Shown: one piece after another, positions 27,701 through 34,643 of the stretch
How the letters are laid out: each line of letters opens with the position of its first letter
Position numbering within the stretch: position 1 is the first letter of the stretch
Assembly (NCBI RefSeq): GCF_034087045.1
Contig: NZ_CP139247.1
Location: 5,792,001-5,856,000, forward strand
DNA: 64,000 nt
Direction: 5' to 3'
From: Chitinophaga sancti
Lineage (GTDB): Bacteria; Bacteroidota; Bacteroidia; Chitinophagales; Chitinophagaceae
Position numbers and translations under genes: made by a program
The notes under the pieces: generated by a model
What the model saw: the letters and a program-made list of their open reading frames with translations, nothing else
The model's database searches: none
What the model was told of the DNA's origin: nothing

Positions 27701-28891
27701 GTATCACAAAATGACCGCAGGTATGCTCCCGGCGGACAATTGCAGGAAACCCCCGAAGCAAGATTTGAATACGATGCAGAAGGCTTTATGATCAGAAAGA
27801 TCACAGCTGACCTACAGGTATGGGAATATGAATGGACAGGCAGGGGCACCTTAAAACAGGTAACAAGACCTGATGGCAAAACCGTACGATTTGAATACGA
27901 TGCCCTGGGCAGAAGAACGGCCAAGATATTCAAAGGCCAGATCACCCGATGGGTATGGGATGGCAAGAACCCCATGCATGAATGGACCTATGCCATGGAT
28001 GATCGTCCGCAGATCCGGATAGATGATATGGGCAATATCACACAGCCTGAAGAACCCGTGCCGGCAGCGACCCTGGTAACCTGGGTATTTGAAGGAGACT
28101 CCTGTATACCGGTAGCGAAGATCGTGAATGGTAAACATTATTCCATCCTCTCTGATTATCTCGGCGTACCTTTTGCTGCATACGACGACACTGGTGTAGC
28201 ACAATGGTCCTGTGAATTGGATATTTATGGAAAGGTTCGTAAGTTAGTAGGTAGTAAGGGTTTCATCCCCTTCCGCTATCAGGGGCAGTATGAAGATGTG
28301 GAGACCGGGTTATATTATAATCGTTTTCGTTATTATAGTCCGGACGAAGGTATTTATATCAGCAAAGATCCTATTGGTCTGGATGGCGGCAGCAGGTTGT
28401 ATAGTTTTGTGAATGACCCAACGAACCTGTTTGACTTATTGGGCTTACACCCCATCTTTGACGATGTGCTGGCAGATAAAGCAAAGCAGGCGCATAACCT
28501 GCTGAAACGAAATATAGAAGGGAAGCCGGAGATCGGGTTTAATCAATCTACGGTATCTATTGGAGAAGGTACATTGCCTAGTGGAGAGAAGCAGTTGTTT
28601 GCTTCTGGTAATGGTGCGAAGCTGACACCGGCGCAACGAGCCAAGTTGATAGAATTGGGTGTACCACCTGAGAATATTTATAGTGGGGTGGCTTATAAAA
28701 AGAAGCCAATACCTAAGACGAAGGTGAAGTCTGTGAGAAAGGCTTACAACCTGGAAAACCACGCGGAGAGGGTGATTATCAGGAATGCGCCGGAAGGGAC
28801 TAAGTTTACAAGGTGGGGAATTTCGTGGGCGAAGTATCAGAAGAATGAGCCGTGTAGTAATTGTAAACCGCATGTGGAGTGTGCATCGTAG
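24707..28891 (+). CDS. PAAR-like/Rhs polymorphic toxin with deaminase-like C-terminus
   Basis: A 1394-residue protein. Residues 1 to about 220 are a glycine/proline-rich hydrophobic PAAR-like N-terminus suited to sit on the VgrG tip. HGFEPVDLVQGIVISEGLDF begins a DUF6531-like region, followed by many YD repeats (about 300-1200). The Rhs core ends with YYSPDEGIYISKDPIG and NLFDLLGL near residue 1245; these shells enclose the toxin. The last ~148 residues are the variable tip. They contain ENHAERVII (H1352, E1354) and NEPCSNC (C1383, C1386), the zinc and catalytic signature of cytidine-deaminase-fold toxins. Only 8 residues follow the second cysteine, short for that fold. Two candidate immunity genes follow. 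Confidence 0.9.
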   Translation: MLISNKHFVPVIGLDIHIVILFGFPIPLPHPYIGFVLDPMDYIPFHGASTKVNHVPRGVSDTSGIIIILFHFPMGGPWLLAPLIGHDSVNFYGAKNTLAEGRMLSPTGHMLMTCNDIGLPLSLKPGKKLIPKPSMYLPTSFSIPLSFGKPVMVGGPYVPDWAGVLMNLITSFGFGALLKGIGKLGRKMMTKFNHALKGKLGSNKLSKFLCKHGFEPVDLVQGIVISEGLDFEMSGPIPLVWERTWNSDSQHHGLLGHGTHLSYDMRVQEFTADNATVVLLGDGRSAVFDALPYSGDNEYNRHEKLLLTRTDVDEYVLYDYQDKLFYTFKKIRSADEQYRLFAIHNRMNFLVTLHYNQKGHLLRITDSVGRQLHIKNDFEGRITSVTAHHRGQEKLLVSYTYNEEGDLVAIADALGQATRITYKHHLMVSKTDRTGQTFYWEYDKKGRCIHTWGDGGLLEGFIEYHPQDGYNLVTNSLGQTTTYYYSPDFVIHQVRDPMGHSTFINYTEDFEIYQEIDEEGTVAGYTYDDMGNMASVVQPDGSSYSFLYNAEGNMILGMDAEGNSSTYTYYPDNGLLHTNTRPDGSIQIMRYNEQLQLASVEDTDDNVTRMEYDEDQNLVKMILPDGGVATWTYDVWGLCTSTSNPAQQVQRFRYDALGRITEIETPDGNHIQMEYDAYFHVLRAVDKHHDVKFSYTPLGNLRSREENGVKVNYIYDTECRLRSIINEKGESHQFVRNARGESIRETGFDGISHSFVRDATGKVIKVERPDNRHTLYEYDYNGMLVRAEHSDGSWSAFGYDRNGQMIEAVNENGTVSFKRDNMGRVIEERQHGHVVSTRYDENGRRVRLESSLGARVKLERNRMGDVTGMRADMQGLRTVGDDMRGIAGATLDPWTLQIQYDLPGLETSRTLPGGITSSWTYDKAGMPASQTVNSNNRTVRKTYYRWDANQRLREMVNALNNSSVKFAHDDFGNLAWAQYEDGHFDYRQPDKVGNLFRSVSQNDRRYAPGGQLQETPEARFEYDAEGFMIRKITADLQVWEYEWTGRGTLKQVTRPDGKTVRFEYDALGRRTAKIFKGQITRWVWDGKNPMHEWTYAMDDRPQIRIDDMGNITQPEEPVPAATLVTWVFEGDSCIPVAKIVNGKHYSILSDYLGVPFAAYDDTGVAQWSCELDIYGKVRKLVGSKGFIPFRYQGQYEDVETGLYYNRFRYYSPDEGIYISKDPIGLDGGSRLYSFVNDPTNLFDLLGLHPIFDDVLADKAKQAHNLLKRNIEGKPEIGFNQSTVSIGEGTLPSGEKQLFASGNGAKLTPAQRAKLIELGVPPENIYSGVAYKKKPIPKTKVKSVRKAYNLENHAERVIIRNAPEGTKFTRWGISWAKYQKNEPCSNCKPHVECAS

Positions 28892-28961
28892 GTATCATGC
28901 ATGAATTCTCAACGAATGATCCTAGGTCTCACTTTAAGCCACATGTGGAGTGTGCATCGTA
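28871..28961 (+). repeat. Direct repeat of the rhs 3' end (possible orphan tip remnant)
   Basis: CATGTGGAGTGTGCATCGTA at 28871-28890, covering the last rhs codons, recurs exactly at 28942-28961. With flanking bases both copies encode KPHVECAS followed by a stop (TAG, then TAA). The 51 bp between them is open to neither a start nor a clear product. It may be a leftover of toxin-tip exchange or a tail duplication like others in this window. Confidence 0.9.
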
Positions 28962-28981
28962 AAAACAAGTAATCAATATAA

Positions 28982-29548
28982 ATGGCATTACCTTATTCAG
29001 CATACAAAAAGAAAATTCAACCTGAGCTGGCAAAATTATCACCTGAGCAATTACTATTCGTCGGTGTATGGACTGCCGATTACCTTGACAGGCAGTATGG
29101 CCCTTATTTAGATGGCGATGGGCATGCCAGGGAACATGAAGTATTGCAGGATGCGATTGGATTTTTATGGAATGGCATAGACGACCCTTCCACAATAACA
29201 GAAGCAGATTTGAAGAAGCAATTAAAGCATGTGCGAAATATTGATATTGACGACCTGGATTTTGCCAAGCCAAAAGATTGCGGGATACTGAAGTTGATGG
29301 AAGCAGTAGAAAGTACCCTCAGCTATGCAAAAGAAAAGAAACCTGATGCCATACTGACTACCGCCTGGTTCCCGATGGATGTGCTGAACGCAGTAAAGGA
29401 TAGTGAGTTTGTAATGAAAGAAACGCCACCGAAGTATAAACTGGATGATCCGTTTTTTGCGGAGGAGTTGGGATCGCAGACAAAACTGTTTGCGCATCTG
29501 CAGGAAGGGAAAAATCTCACAAGTAAAGACAAAACTATTTTCCGATGA
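28982..29548 (+). CDS. Candidate immunity protein, DUF416/YjaG-like (first paralogue)
   Basis: A 188-residue acidic, all-helical-looking cytosolic protein without signal or TM. The pattern LSPEQLLFVGVWTADYLDRQYGPYL followed by LQDAIGFLWNGID resembles the DUF416/YjaG family, whose members occur as immunity proteins in polymorphic toxin loci. It starts 90 nt after the rhs stop and overlaps the next, paralogous gene by 4 nt. The role as inhibitor of the Rhs tip is inferred from position. Confidence 0.7.
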   Translation: MALPYSAYKKKIQPELAKLSPEQLLFVGVWTADYLDRQYGPYLDGDGHAREHEVLQDAIGFLWNGIDDPSTITEADLKKQLKHVRNIDIDDLDFAKPKDCGILKLMEAVESTLSYAKEKKPDAILTTAWFPMDVLNAVKDSEFVMKETPPKYKLDDPFFAEELGSQTKLFAHLQEGKNLTSKDKTIFR

Positions 29549-30117
29549 TGGAACAATTGACCTTTTCTTCTTTTGATAAAATACTCAAAGAAAACTTTAC
29601 CAATCTCCCATTTGAACAATGCCTGTTCTTTGGCGTGTGGAATGCAGAGTACCTGTATCACAAATACGCCAATCACCTACTGGAACTGGATGATGAAGAA
29701 GGTTATGAAATCCTCACCGAAGCCCTCGCCTACCTGTGGGATGCTGTAGACAAAACAGCGAATATAGAAGAAGAGGAAGTAGATAACCAGATCCTGCGCC
29801 TGCACGATATTAGTTTAGACCAGCTGGACCAGGACGAAGCAAAAGGTACCGGCGTCGTGAAACTGATGGAATGCCTGGAAAGTGGGTTGGTATATATAGA
29901 GGAAAGGAACTACGAATTTATCGCAGCCTGTGCTTACTTCCCACTGGATGTAGCAGATGTGATCATGACAAACGAATTGGGACTGGATACCAATGATCCC
30001 AATAAACATATTCATCATCCGCTGATGCAGGTGGAGTTTGAAGCGGAACTGAAAATGATGGAATACCTACAGACCTATAGGGACGTTAGCAGTAAGGAAA
30101 AAAACCTGTTCAGGTAG
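29545..30117 (+). CDS. Candidate immunity protein, DUF416/YjaG-like (second paralogue)
   Basis: A 190-residue homologue of the preceding protein. Shared blocks are LPFEQCLFFGVWNAEYLYHKY, LTEALAYLWDAVD, GVVKLMECLESGLVYIEE and the end SSKEKNLFR (compare TSKDKTIFR). The two are clearly diverged, so this is an old duplication or two immunities kept for different toxin tips. It is translationally coupled to the first copy and followed by a terminator, closing the VgrG-Rhs-immunity unit. Confidence 0.7.
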   Translation: MMEQLTFSSFDKILKENFTNLPFEQCLFFGVWNAEYLYHKYANHLLELDDEEGYEILTEALAYLWDAVDKTANIEEEEVDNQILRLHDISLDQLDQDEAKGTGVVKLMECLESGLVYIEERNYEFIAACAYFPLDVADVIMTNELGLDTNDPNKHIHHPLMQVEFEAELKMMEYLQTYRDVSSKEKNLFR

Positions 30118-30138
30118 CACCTGGTTTCTGAGCCATGG

Positions 30139-30178
30139 AACAGGTTGTATCCTCAATACGATACAGCCTGTTTTTATT
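30139..30178 (+). terminator. Terminator of the toxin-immunity unit
   Basis: AACAGGTTGTATC pairs with GATACAGCCTGTT (one G-T type mismatch) around an 8-nt loop, followed by TTTATTT. Confidence 0.82.
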
Positions 30179-30252
30179 TGGATACTTCATGGAAACAGCC
30201 AGGTGTTTGAGCGATTCCCGGGAGGTTCATTTCTTTTTAATAGGCCCACTTC

Positions 30253-30645
30253 TTATGAGTAGGCTTTTTTCTTCTCTTTTTCATCTTCATACCGTTTCCT
30301 GTTTCCCAGGATGGTCTCCAAATGTTCCTGCCCCCAATGCAGCAAATTATTAATAGGCGGAATCAGGCTCTTCCCCAGTTCTGTCAATTCGTATTCTACT
30401 CTTGGCGGTATTTCAGGATAAAACTCCCTCGAAATCAACCCATCTGCCTCCAAAGAACGAAGGGTAACCGTGAGCATTTTCTGTGAAATATCTCCAATAC
30501 TGGTCGCGATTTCGCTAAACCGCATCTTTCCTTTGTGAGACAGCAGTTCCACTACCAGGATGGACCATTTATCACCGAACCGATCCAGCACATGTCTTAT
30601 CGGACAAAAAGCCGGCTTAAATTTCTCAGCATTATTTTCAATCAT
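30253..30645 (-). CDS. HxlR-family transcriptional regulator
   Basis: A 130-residue winged-helix protein starting MIENNAEKFKPAFCPIRHVLDRFGDKWSILV. The N-terminal cysteine and the GDKWS segment are typical of HxlR regulators, followed by MRFSEIATSIGDISQKMLTVTLRSLEADGLISREFYPEIPPRVEYELTE. A frame upstream to 30795 is open but has no HxlR homology. A near-perfect dyad lies 22 nt upstream. HxlR proteins often sense reactive electrophiles or oxidants through the cysteine. It is divergent from the YceI operon, which it might regulate. Confidence 0.88.
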   Translation of the reverse strand: MIENNAEKFKPAFCPIRHVLDRFGDKWSILVVELLSHKGKMRFSEIATSIGDISQKMLTVTLRSLEADGLISREFYPEIPPRVEYELTELGKSLIPPINNLLHWGQEHLETILGNRKRYEDEKEKKKAYS

Positions 30646-30666
30646 AACCCACTGAATTTCAATATT

Positions 30667-30684
30667 AGTTACCGTTTGGTAAGT
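30667..30684. promoter_or_regulatory. Probable HxlR operator
   Basis: AGTTACC and GGTAAGT flank GTTT, forming a dyad with one mismatch at its outer edge. It lies 22-39 nt before the HxlR start, a position suited to autoregulation. Confidence 0.5.
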
Positions 30685-30892
30685 TAGTCGCTGGCAGGTG
30701 CCTTCTTTGTTAGAAGTTACACACCATTTACCTTTGGCTCTCCAAAAGAGAGTGACTCTCTTTTCTATGTAAAAGTAGAACAAATTATCAAACAAATACT
30801 AATAAGAATTTGTGAAATCAGTTTAAGATAGGCCACCATAAAGGATTTACATTAAAATATATGTTGAAACACATTTTGTTTAAAAAAGTATA

Positions 30893-31079
30893 TATCTTCG
30901 GTCCCGAATCGCCTGGCACAAAAAGCACTTTAATAGCGGTCATGAAGGACTGCTAAGGGGAACAAACAGGGCTATGCGTTCGATTAACAGAAGGGGCGGT
31001 CTTAAAAAGACCGGTATTAAGCACCTTAAACAATAAATTTCATTTTTAAAATAAAAGCAATCCAAAAACACCAGCTAAC
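30893..31079 (+). promoter_or_regulatory. Long structured leader before the YceI operon
   Basis: A near-consensus -7 box TATCTTCG (30893-30900) is followed by about 180 nt without an ORF. This contains hairpins AGCGGTC/GACTGCT (30935-30954) and GGTCTT-AAA-AAGACC (30998-31012) and G-rich GGGGAACAAACAGGG. It does not match a riboswitch that I recognise. It could be a cis-regulatory leader or a small RNA. Confidence 0.4.
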
Positions 31080-31652
31080 ATGAAAAAAATCTCAATCGTT
31101 GCATCAGCACTGTTATTATCTGCAACTGCATTCGCTCAAAACACCTGGACTGTAGACAAAGCGCACAGCAGGCTGGGTTACGGCATTACCCACCTCGGTA
31201 TCTCTGAAAGCGAAGGTAACTTCAAATCTTACGAAGCTAAGATCACTGCTACTAAAGCAGATTTCTCTGACGCGGTGATCGAAGTAACTGCAGACGTTAA
31301 CAGCATCAACACTGACAACGAAATGCGCGACAAGCACGTGAAGAGCCCAGATTTCTTCGACGCTGAGAAATTCGGTAACCTGACTTTCAAGAGCACTTCT
31401 ATCAAGAAAGCAAGCGGTAAGACTTTCAAAGTAACCGGCGACCTGACCCTGCACGGTGTAACTAAACCAGTAACCCTGGATCTGACCATCAACGGTACTA
31501 CTACTAACCCAATGAGCAAAAAAGAAGAAGTAGGTATCAAAGTAACCGGTACTTTCAAACGTACTGATTTCGGTATCGGCGCTTCTATGCCAACTCAGAT
31601 GCTGAGCGACGAAGTTGTACTGAAAGCTAACGGCGAATTCGTAAAAGAATAG
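31080..31652 (+). CDS. YceI-family periplasmic lipid-binding-like protein
   Basis: A 190-residue YceI lipocalin-like beta-barrel with a classical signal peptide ending TAFAQ. Family motifs are WTVDKAHSRLGYGITHLGISESEGNF, MRDKHVKSPDFFDAEKFGNLTFKST and VTGDLTLHGVTKPVTLDL, with HGVTK conserved. Family members bind isoprenoid-type lipids in the periplasm. Codon use is biased towards C-ending codons, suggesting high expression. It is first in a three-gene operon with a second yceI and a membrane protein. Confidence 0.93.
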   Translation: MKKISIVASALLLSATAFAQNTWTVDKAHSRLGYGITHLGISESEGNFKSYEAKITATKADFSDAVIEVTADVNSINTDNEMRDKHVKSPDFFDAEKFGNLTFKSTSIKKASGKTFKVTGDLTLHGVTKPVTLDLTINGTTTNPMSKKEEVGIKVTGTFKRTDFGIGASMPTQMLSDEVVLKANGEFVKE

Positions 31653-31666
31653 GTTAAACAACGGCA

Positions 31667-32200
31667 ATGAAAAGATTAATCATATTTTCAGGAACACTGC
31701 TGCTGGCGGCAGCAGTGTTTGCCTTTAATATCGTATCTCCCCTGTGGAAAATCACCGAAAAGTACAATGTAGCATTTAGCAGCAATGAAGTAGGTGGCAT
31801 CTTCAAGAGCTTTAAAGGCACCATCAATTTTGATGAGGCGAATCTGGCAGTTTCTAACTTTGATGTAACTGTAGATGTGGCTTCTATCCAGACTGGTAAT
31901 GCATTGCAGAACAAGCATGCCAAGAGCGATGAGTGGTTTGATGCAGCGAAGTTCCCAGTAATGCACTATGTATCAAAGAAAATTGTGAAAGCGGGTGCTG
32001 GTTACCAGGTAACCGGCGATCTGGAGATCCATGGTGTGAAAAAGGAATTTACTATTCCTTTCAATTTCGTGAGAAAAGGAAACGCAGCTACCTTCAATGG
32101 TACCTTTAATGTAAACAGGAATGATTTCCATATTGGTAAACCAGGTGGAGATGTTGCCGACGTCATTAAAGTAGTGCTGGCGGTGCCTGTTACGAAGTAA
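31667..32200 (+). CDS. Second YceI-family protein
   Basis: A 177-residue paralogue of the preceding protein with an N-terminal signal (LIIFSGTLLLAAAVFAF). The YceI blocks NVAFSSNEVGGIFKSFKG, LQNKHAKSDEWFDAAKFPVM and VTGDLEIHGVKKEFTI are present. It starts 14 nt after the first copy. The two are well diverged and differ in codon bias, so the duplication is old. Confidence 0.92.
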   Translation: MKRLIIFSGTLLLAAAVFAFNIVSPLWKITEKYNVAFSSNEVGGIFKSFKGTINFDEANLAVSNFDVTVDVASIQTGNALQNKHAKSDEWFDAAKFPVMHYVSKKIVKAGAGYQVTGDLEIHGVKKEFTIPFNFVRKGNAATFNGTFNVNRNDFHIGKPGGDVADVIKVVLAVPVTK

Positions 32201-32216
32201 TTTATAAATTGAATTT

Positions 32217-32609
32217 ATGCTGAAGAAATTATTAATATTAGCGGTAGTTTCAGGTATATTGGCAGCAGTGGCGTGTTTGGTGTATCAAAAGGTATATACA
32301 GAGTCACTGGGTGACGGGTTTAAAAATATTATTTCCCTGCAAAAGATATTTGCAGCCTGTATAGGTGCGAATATTGTGGCAGCGATTGGGTATTTTTTAC
32401 TGAGCAAGGTACTGAAAGGTCATACAGAAGCGGTGTTTAATATTTTATATGCAGTGATAACAATTGCAACCATTGTGTATCCGATCGGGTATAAACTGCC
32501 TTTGGATGTTGAGATGCCGGAATTGTTTCCGGGATTGGCGATTCCAATGCACTTTTTCCCTGTGTTGGGATGGATGACGTTGAAGCCGTTATTTGCTAAG
32601 AATATTTAA
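32217..32609 (+). CDS. Small four-TM membrane protein linked to YceI
   Basis: A 130-residue protein with four predicted TM segments (LLILAVVSGILAAVACLVY; IFAACIGANIVAAIGYFLL; a third near VFNILYAVITIATIVYPIGY; and a fourth near IPMHFFPVLGWMTL). No family recognised. It begins 16 nt after the second yceI and ends at the operon terminator, so it may act with the YceI proteins at the inner membrane. Confidence 0.7.
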   Translation: MLKKLLILAVVSGILAAVACLVYQKVYTESLGDGFKNIISLQKIFAACIGANIVAAIGYFLLSKVLKGHTEAVFNILYAVITIATIVYPIGYKLPLDVEMPELFPGLAIPMHFFPVLGWMTLKPLFAKNI

Positions 32610-32651
32610 ATTAAATCCGCCCCCCGGAATTGGAGGGGGCGGATTTAATTT
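32608..32651. terminator. Bidirectional terminator after the YceI operon
   Basis: AAATTAAATCCGCCCCC pairs with GGGGGCGGATTTAATTT around a short loop. It lies between converging genes and touches both stop codons. Confidence 0.92.
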
Positions 32652-33999
32652 ATACAAATGCGCTGAAGCCGGTTATGGCTCTGCCTACTATCAGAGAGTT
32701 GATTTCTTTTGTTCCTTCATAAGAATAGATAGCCTCCGCATCTGCTACAAAGCGGGCTACATTATATTCCAACAGTATACCGTTCCCTCCCATTACTTCT
32801 CTTGCCCTGCTCACAATATCCCTGGTACGAAGCGAACAGAATACCTTTGCGATAGATGCATGTTCATCATCCAGTAATCCCTGATCCTGTAGCTGAGATA
32901 ACCTGAACGTCATGGTTTGCATAGCCGTGAGGTTCGAGAGCATTTCTACAAGATGGTTTTGTATTAACTGGAAACTGGCGATTGGTTTGCCGAATTGTTT
33001 ACGCTGACGGGTATAGGTCAGGGCATTTTCATAGGCTCCTCTGGCACAGCCTACGGCTAACCAGGCTACACCTGCTCTTGTCATTTGCAGCACCTTTGCA
33101 GTATCTTTAAAGGAGTTTGCATGAGCGAGGCGATCGCTTTCGGCAACTTCGCAGTCCTGTAAGGTGATGATACCATTTTGTACAATGCGGAGGGCCATTT
33201 TATCATGCATCTTCTCTACACTGAAACCGGGTGTCCCTTTACGTAACAGGAAACCTTTTACCTGATTATCATCCACATCTCTTGCCCATATAACCAATAC
33301 ATCGGCAAAGGTGGCATTGCCAATCCATTTCTTCTGACCATTTAAGACCCATTTGTCTCCTACCCTTTTAGCCGTGGTCGTCAGGCCTCCAGCGGCACCG
33401 GAACCGACTTCGGGTTCTGTGAGACCAAAGGCGCCGATGATCTTTAATTGTTCCATACCAGGCAGCCATTCTTTCTTTTGTGCTTCAGAACCGAGGGCAT
33501 GAATGGACCCCATGGCTAAACCGTTTTGAACACCAAAGAAGGTGGCAATGGAGCAGTCTACCCGTGCCATCTCCATTGCAATGATTCCTTCCATTACAAA
33601 GGAGTACTCGCCCCTGAAGGTGCCACCGCAAATATTTAATGCTGCAAGTTTGGGTATAATCTCAAAGGGGAATTCAGCTTTGAACCAGTATTCGTTTACG
33701 ATAGGCTGAATTTCCGTTTCCATAAAATGACGAACTTTCAGTTGCAGGGCGCGTTCTTCTTCTGTGAGCATACCGGCAAGGTCGTAGAAGTCCCCGTTTA
33801 CGGGAGGAAGTTCTTTCTTATGGCCGCTACCGCTGGTGAGCATTTTCATTAATCCGGTTAGCTGCTGGTCATTCATTTTGCCTACTGCGGCCATTACTTT
33901 TGGCAGGTCCACTTTTTCGGCGATATGGCCAAGCTGTTCGAAATCAATGCTTTTGAGTAAGTGGAATGCCTGTCTGATGGTGGAAAATTTCACTGCCAT
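32650..33999 (-). CDS. Acyl-CoA dehydrogenase
   Basis: A 449-residue FAD-dependent acyl-CoA dehydrogenase. FGLTEPEVGSGAAGG and WVLNGQKKWIGNATFAD are the FAD-binding signatures; the second signature is QFGKPIASFQLIQNHL with MGGNGILLEYNVARF. The catalytic glutamate falls in YSYEGTKEINSLIVGR, the position used by glutaryl-CoA dehydrogenase-like members. About 80 extra N-terminal residues precede the usual start of homology (EERALQLKVRHFM). It is monocistronic. The substrate, glutaryl- or another acyl-CoA, is not decided by the sequence. Confidence 0.9.
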   Translation of the reverse strand: MAVKFSTIRQAFHLLKSIDFEQLGHIAEKVDLPKVMAAVGKMNDQQLTGLMKMLTSGSGHKKELPPVNGDFYDLAGMLTEEERALQLKVRHFMETEIQPIVNEYWFKAEFPFEIIPKLAALNICGGTFRGEYSFVMEGIIAMEMARVDCSIATFFGVQNGLAMGSIHALGSEAQKKEWLPGMEQLKIIGAFGLTEPEVGSGAAGGLTTTAKRVGDKWVLNGQKKWIGNATFADVLVIWARDVDDNQVKGFLLRKGTPGFSVEKMHDKMALRIVQNGIITLQDCEVAESDRLAHANSFKDTAKVLQMTRAGVAWLAVGCARGAYENALTYTRQRKQFGKPIASFQLIQNHLVEMLSNLTAMQTMTFRLSQLQDQGLLDDEHASIAKVFCSLRTRDIVSRAREVMGGNGILLEYNVARFVADAEAIYSYEGTKEINSLIVGRAITGFSAFV

Positions 34000-34028
34000 A
34001 TGGGAAGGTTTTTTATAAATATAAGAAA

Positions 34029-34062
34029 ATCCTCAGCTAGCTTTTAAAAGCCGGCTGAGGAT
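34029..34062 (-). terminator. Terminator of the small 86-residue gene
   Basis: ATCCTCAGC pairs with GCTGAGGAT, and the interior GCTTTTAAAAGC is itself palindromic. On the minus strand it is followed by a T-rich run. Confidence 0.75.
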
Positions 34063-34161
34063 CAGGCTATCTAAAGAATTGATAGCCTAAACAATTGAAA
34101 ATAATGATCTGACTGAAATTACTGCAACCAGTTCGAAACTTATTCCGGACAAACGGTTTGA

Positions 34162-34422
34162 TTAAACAATTGAAAACAACAACTTCGCTGGCACTTCTGC
34201 CGTCAGTTGTACGTGCTTAATCTTTTCTTCTATCAATTCTTCAATTTTCTTTTTCCCAAACATATTGTAAGGAAATCGTAACGTGATTTTGAATTTAATA
34301 GCTGGTTCATCGTCCTGCAACCTGTAACCAAAACGGATGTCTTTAATTTTTTCCTTCCCTACCAAATTGGTAAGGAACTGAGCAATTTCAGATGGATGAT
34401 CTAAAGTGGTGCGTTGTTCCAT
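34162..34422 (-). CDS. Small conserved-looking protein of unknown function
   Basis: An 86-residue cytosolic protein, not recognised. It alternates charged helices and strands (DIRFGYRLQDDEPAIKFKITLRFPYNMF; KKKIEELIEEKIKHVQLTAEVPAKLLFSIV). It stands alone between the acyl-CoA dehydrogenase and a divergent histidine kinase and has its own downstream hairpin, which supports a real gene. Confidence 0.55.
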   Translation of the reverse strand: MEQRTTLDHPSEIAQFLTNLVGKEKIKDIRFGYRLQDDEPAIKFKITLRFPYNMFGKKKIEELIEEKIKHVQLTAEVPAKLLFSIV

Positions 34423-34548
34423 GTCTGGCTAAATTTGGGGCGTAACCACGCCTGGTTTTTTTCAATAAATACGAAGTCTACGCTTCAAAGGGTGGGAATT
34501 AGGACTGGGTCTAACGGAAACAATGTGTCACTTTAATCACAAAACCGG

Positions 34549-34556
34549 TACATTTG
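34549..34556 (+). promoter_or_regulatory. -7 box upstream of the membrane histidine kinase
   Basis: TACATTTG matches TAnnTTTG; the kinase ATG is 87 nt downstream. Confidence 0.45.
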
Positions 34557-34643
34557 CGTGCAATGCACAATACCTACTAAGTTTAAAGACGCGATTGAAA
34601 GTTTTATAATAACCTTATCAGGATTTTACCTCGTCAAATTTAG

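Noticed and set aside
30646..30795. 50-codon N-terminal extension of the HxlR regulator
   Set aside because: The extension has no family similarity and would cover the likely operator; the family start fits 30645.
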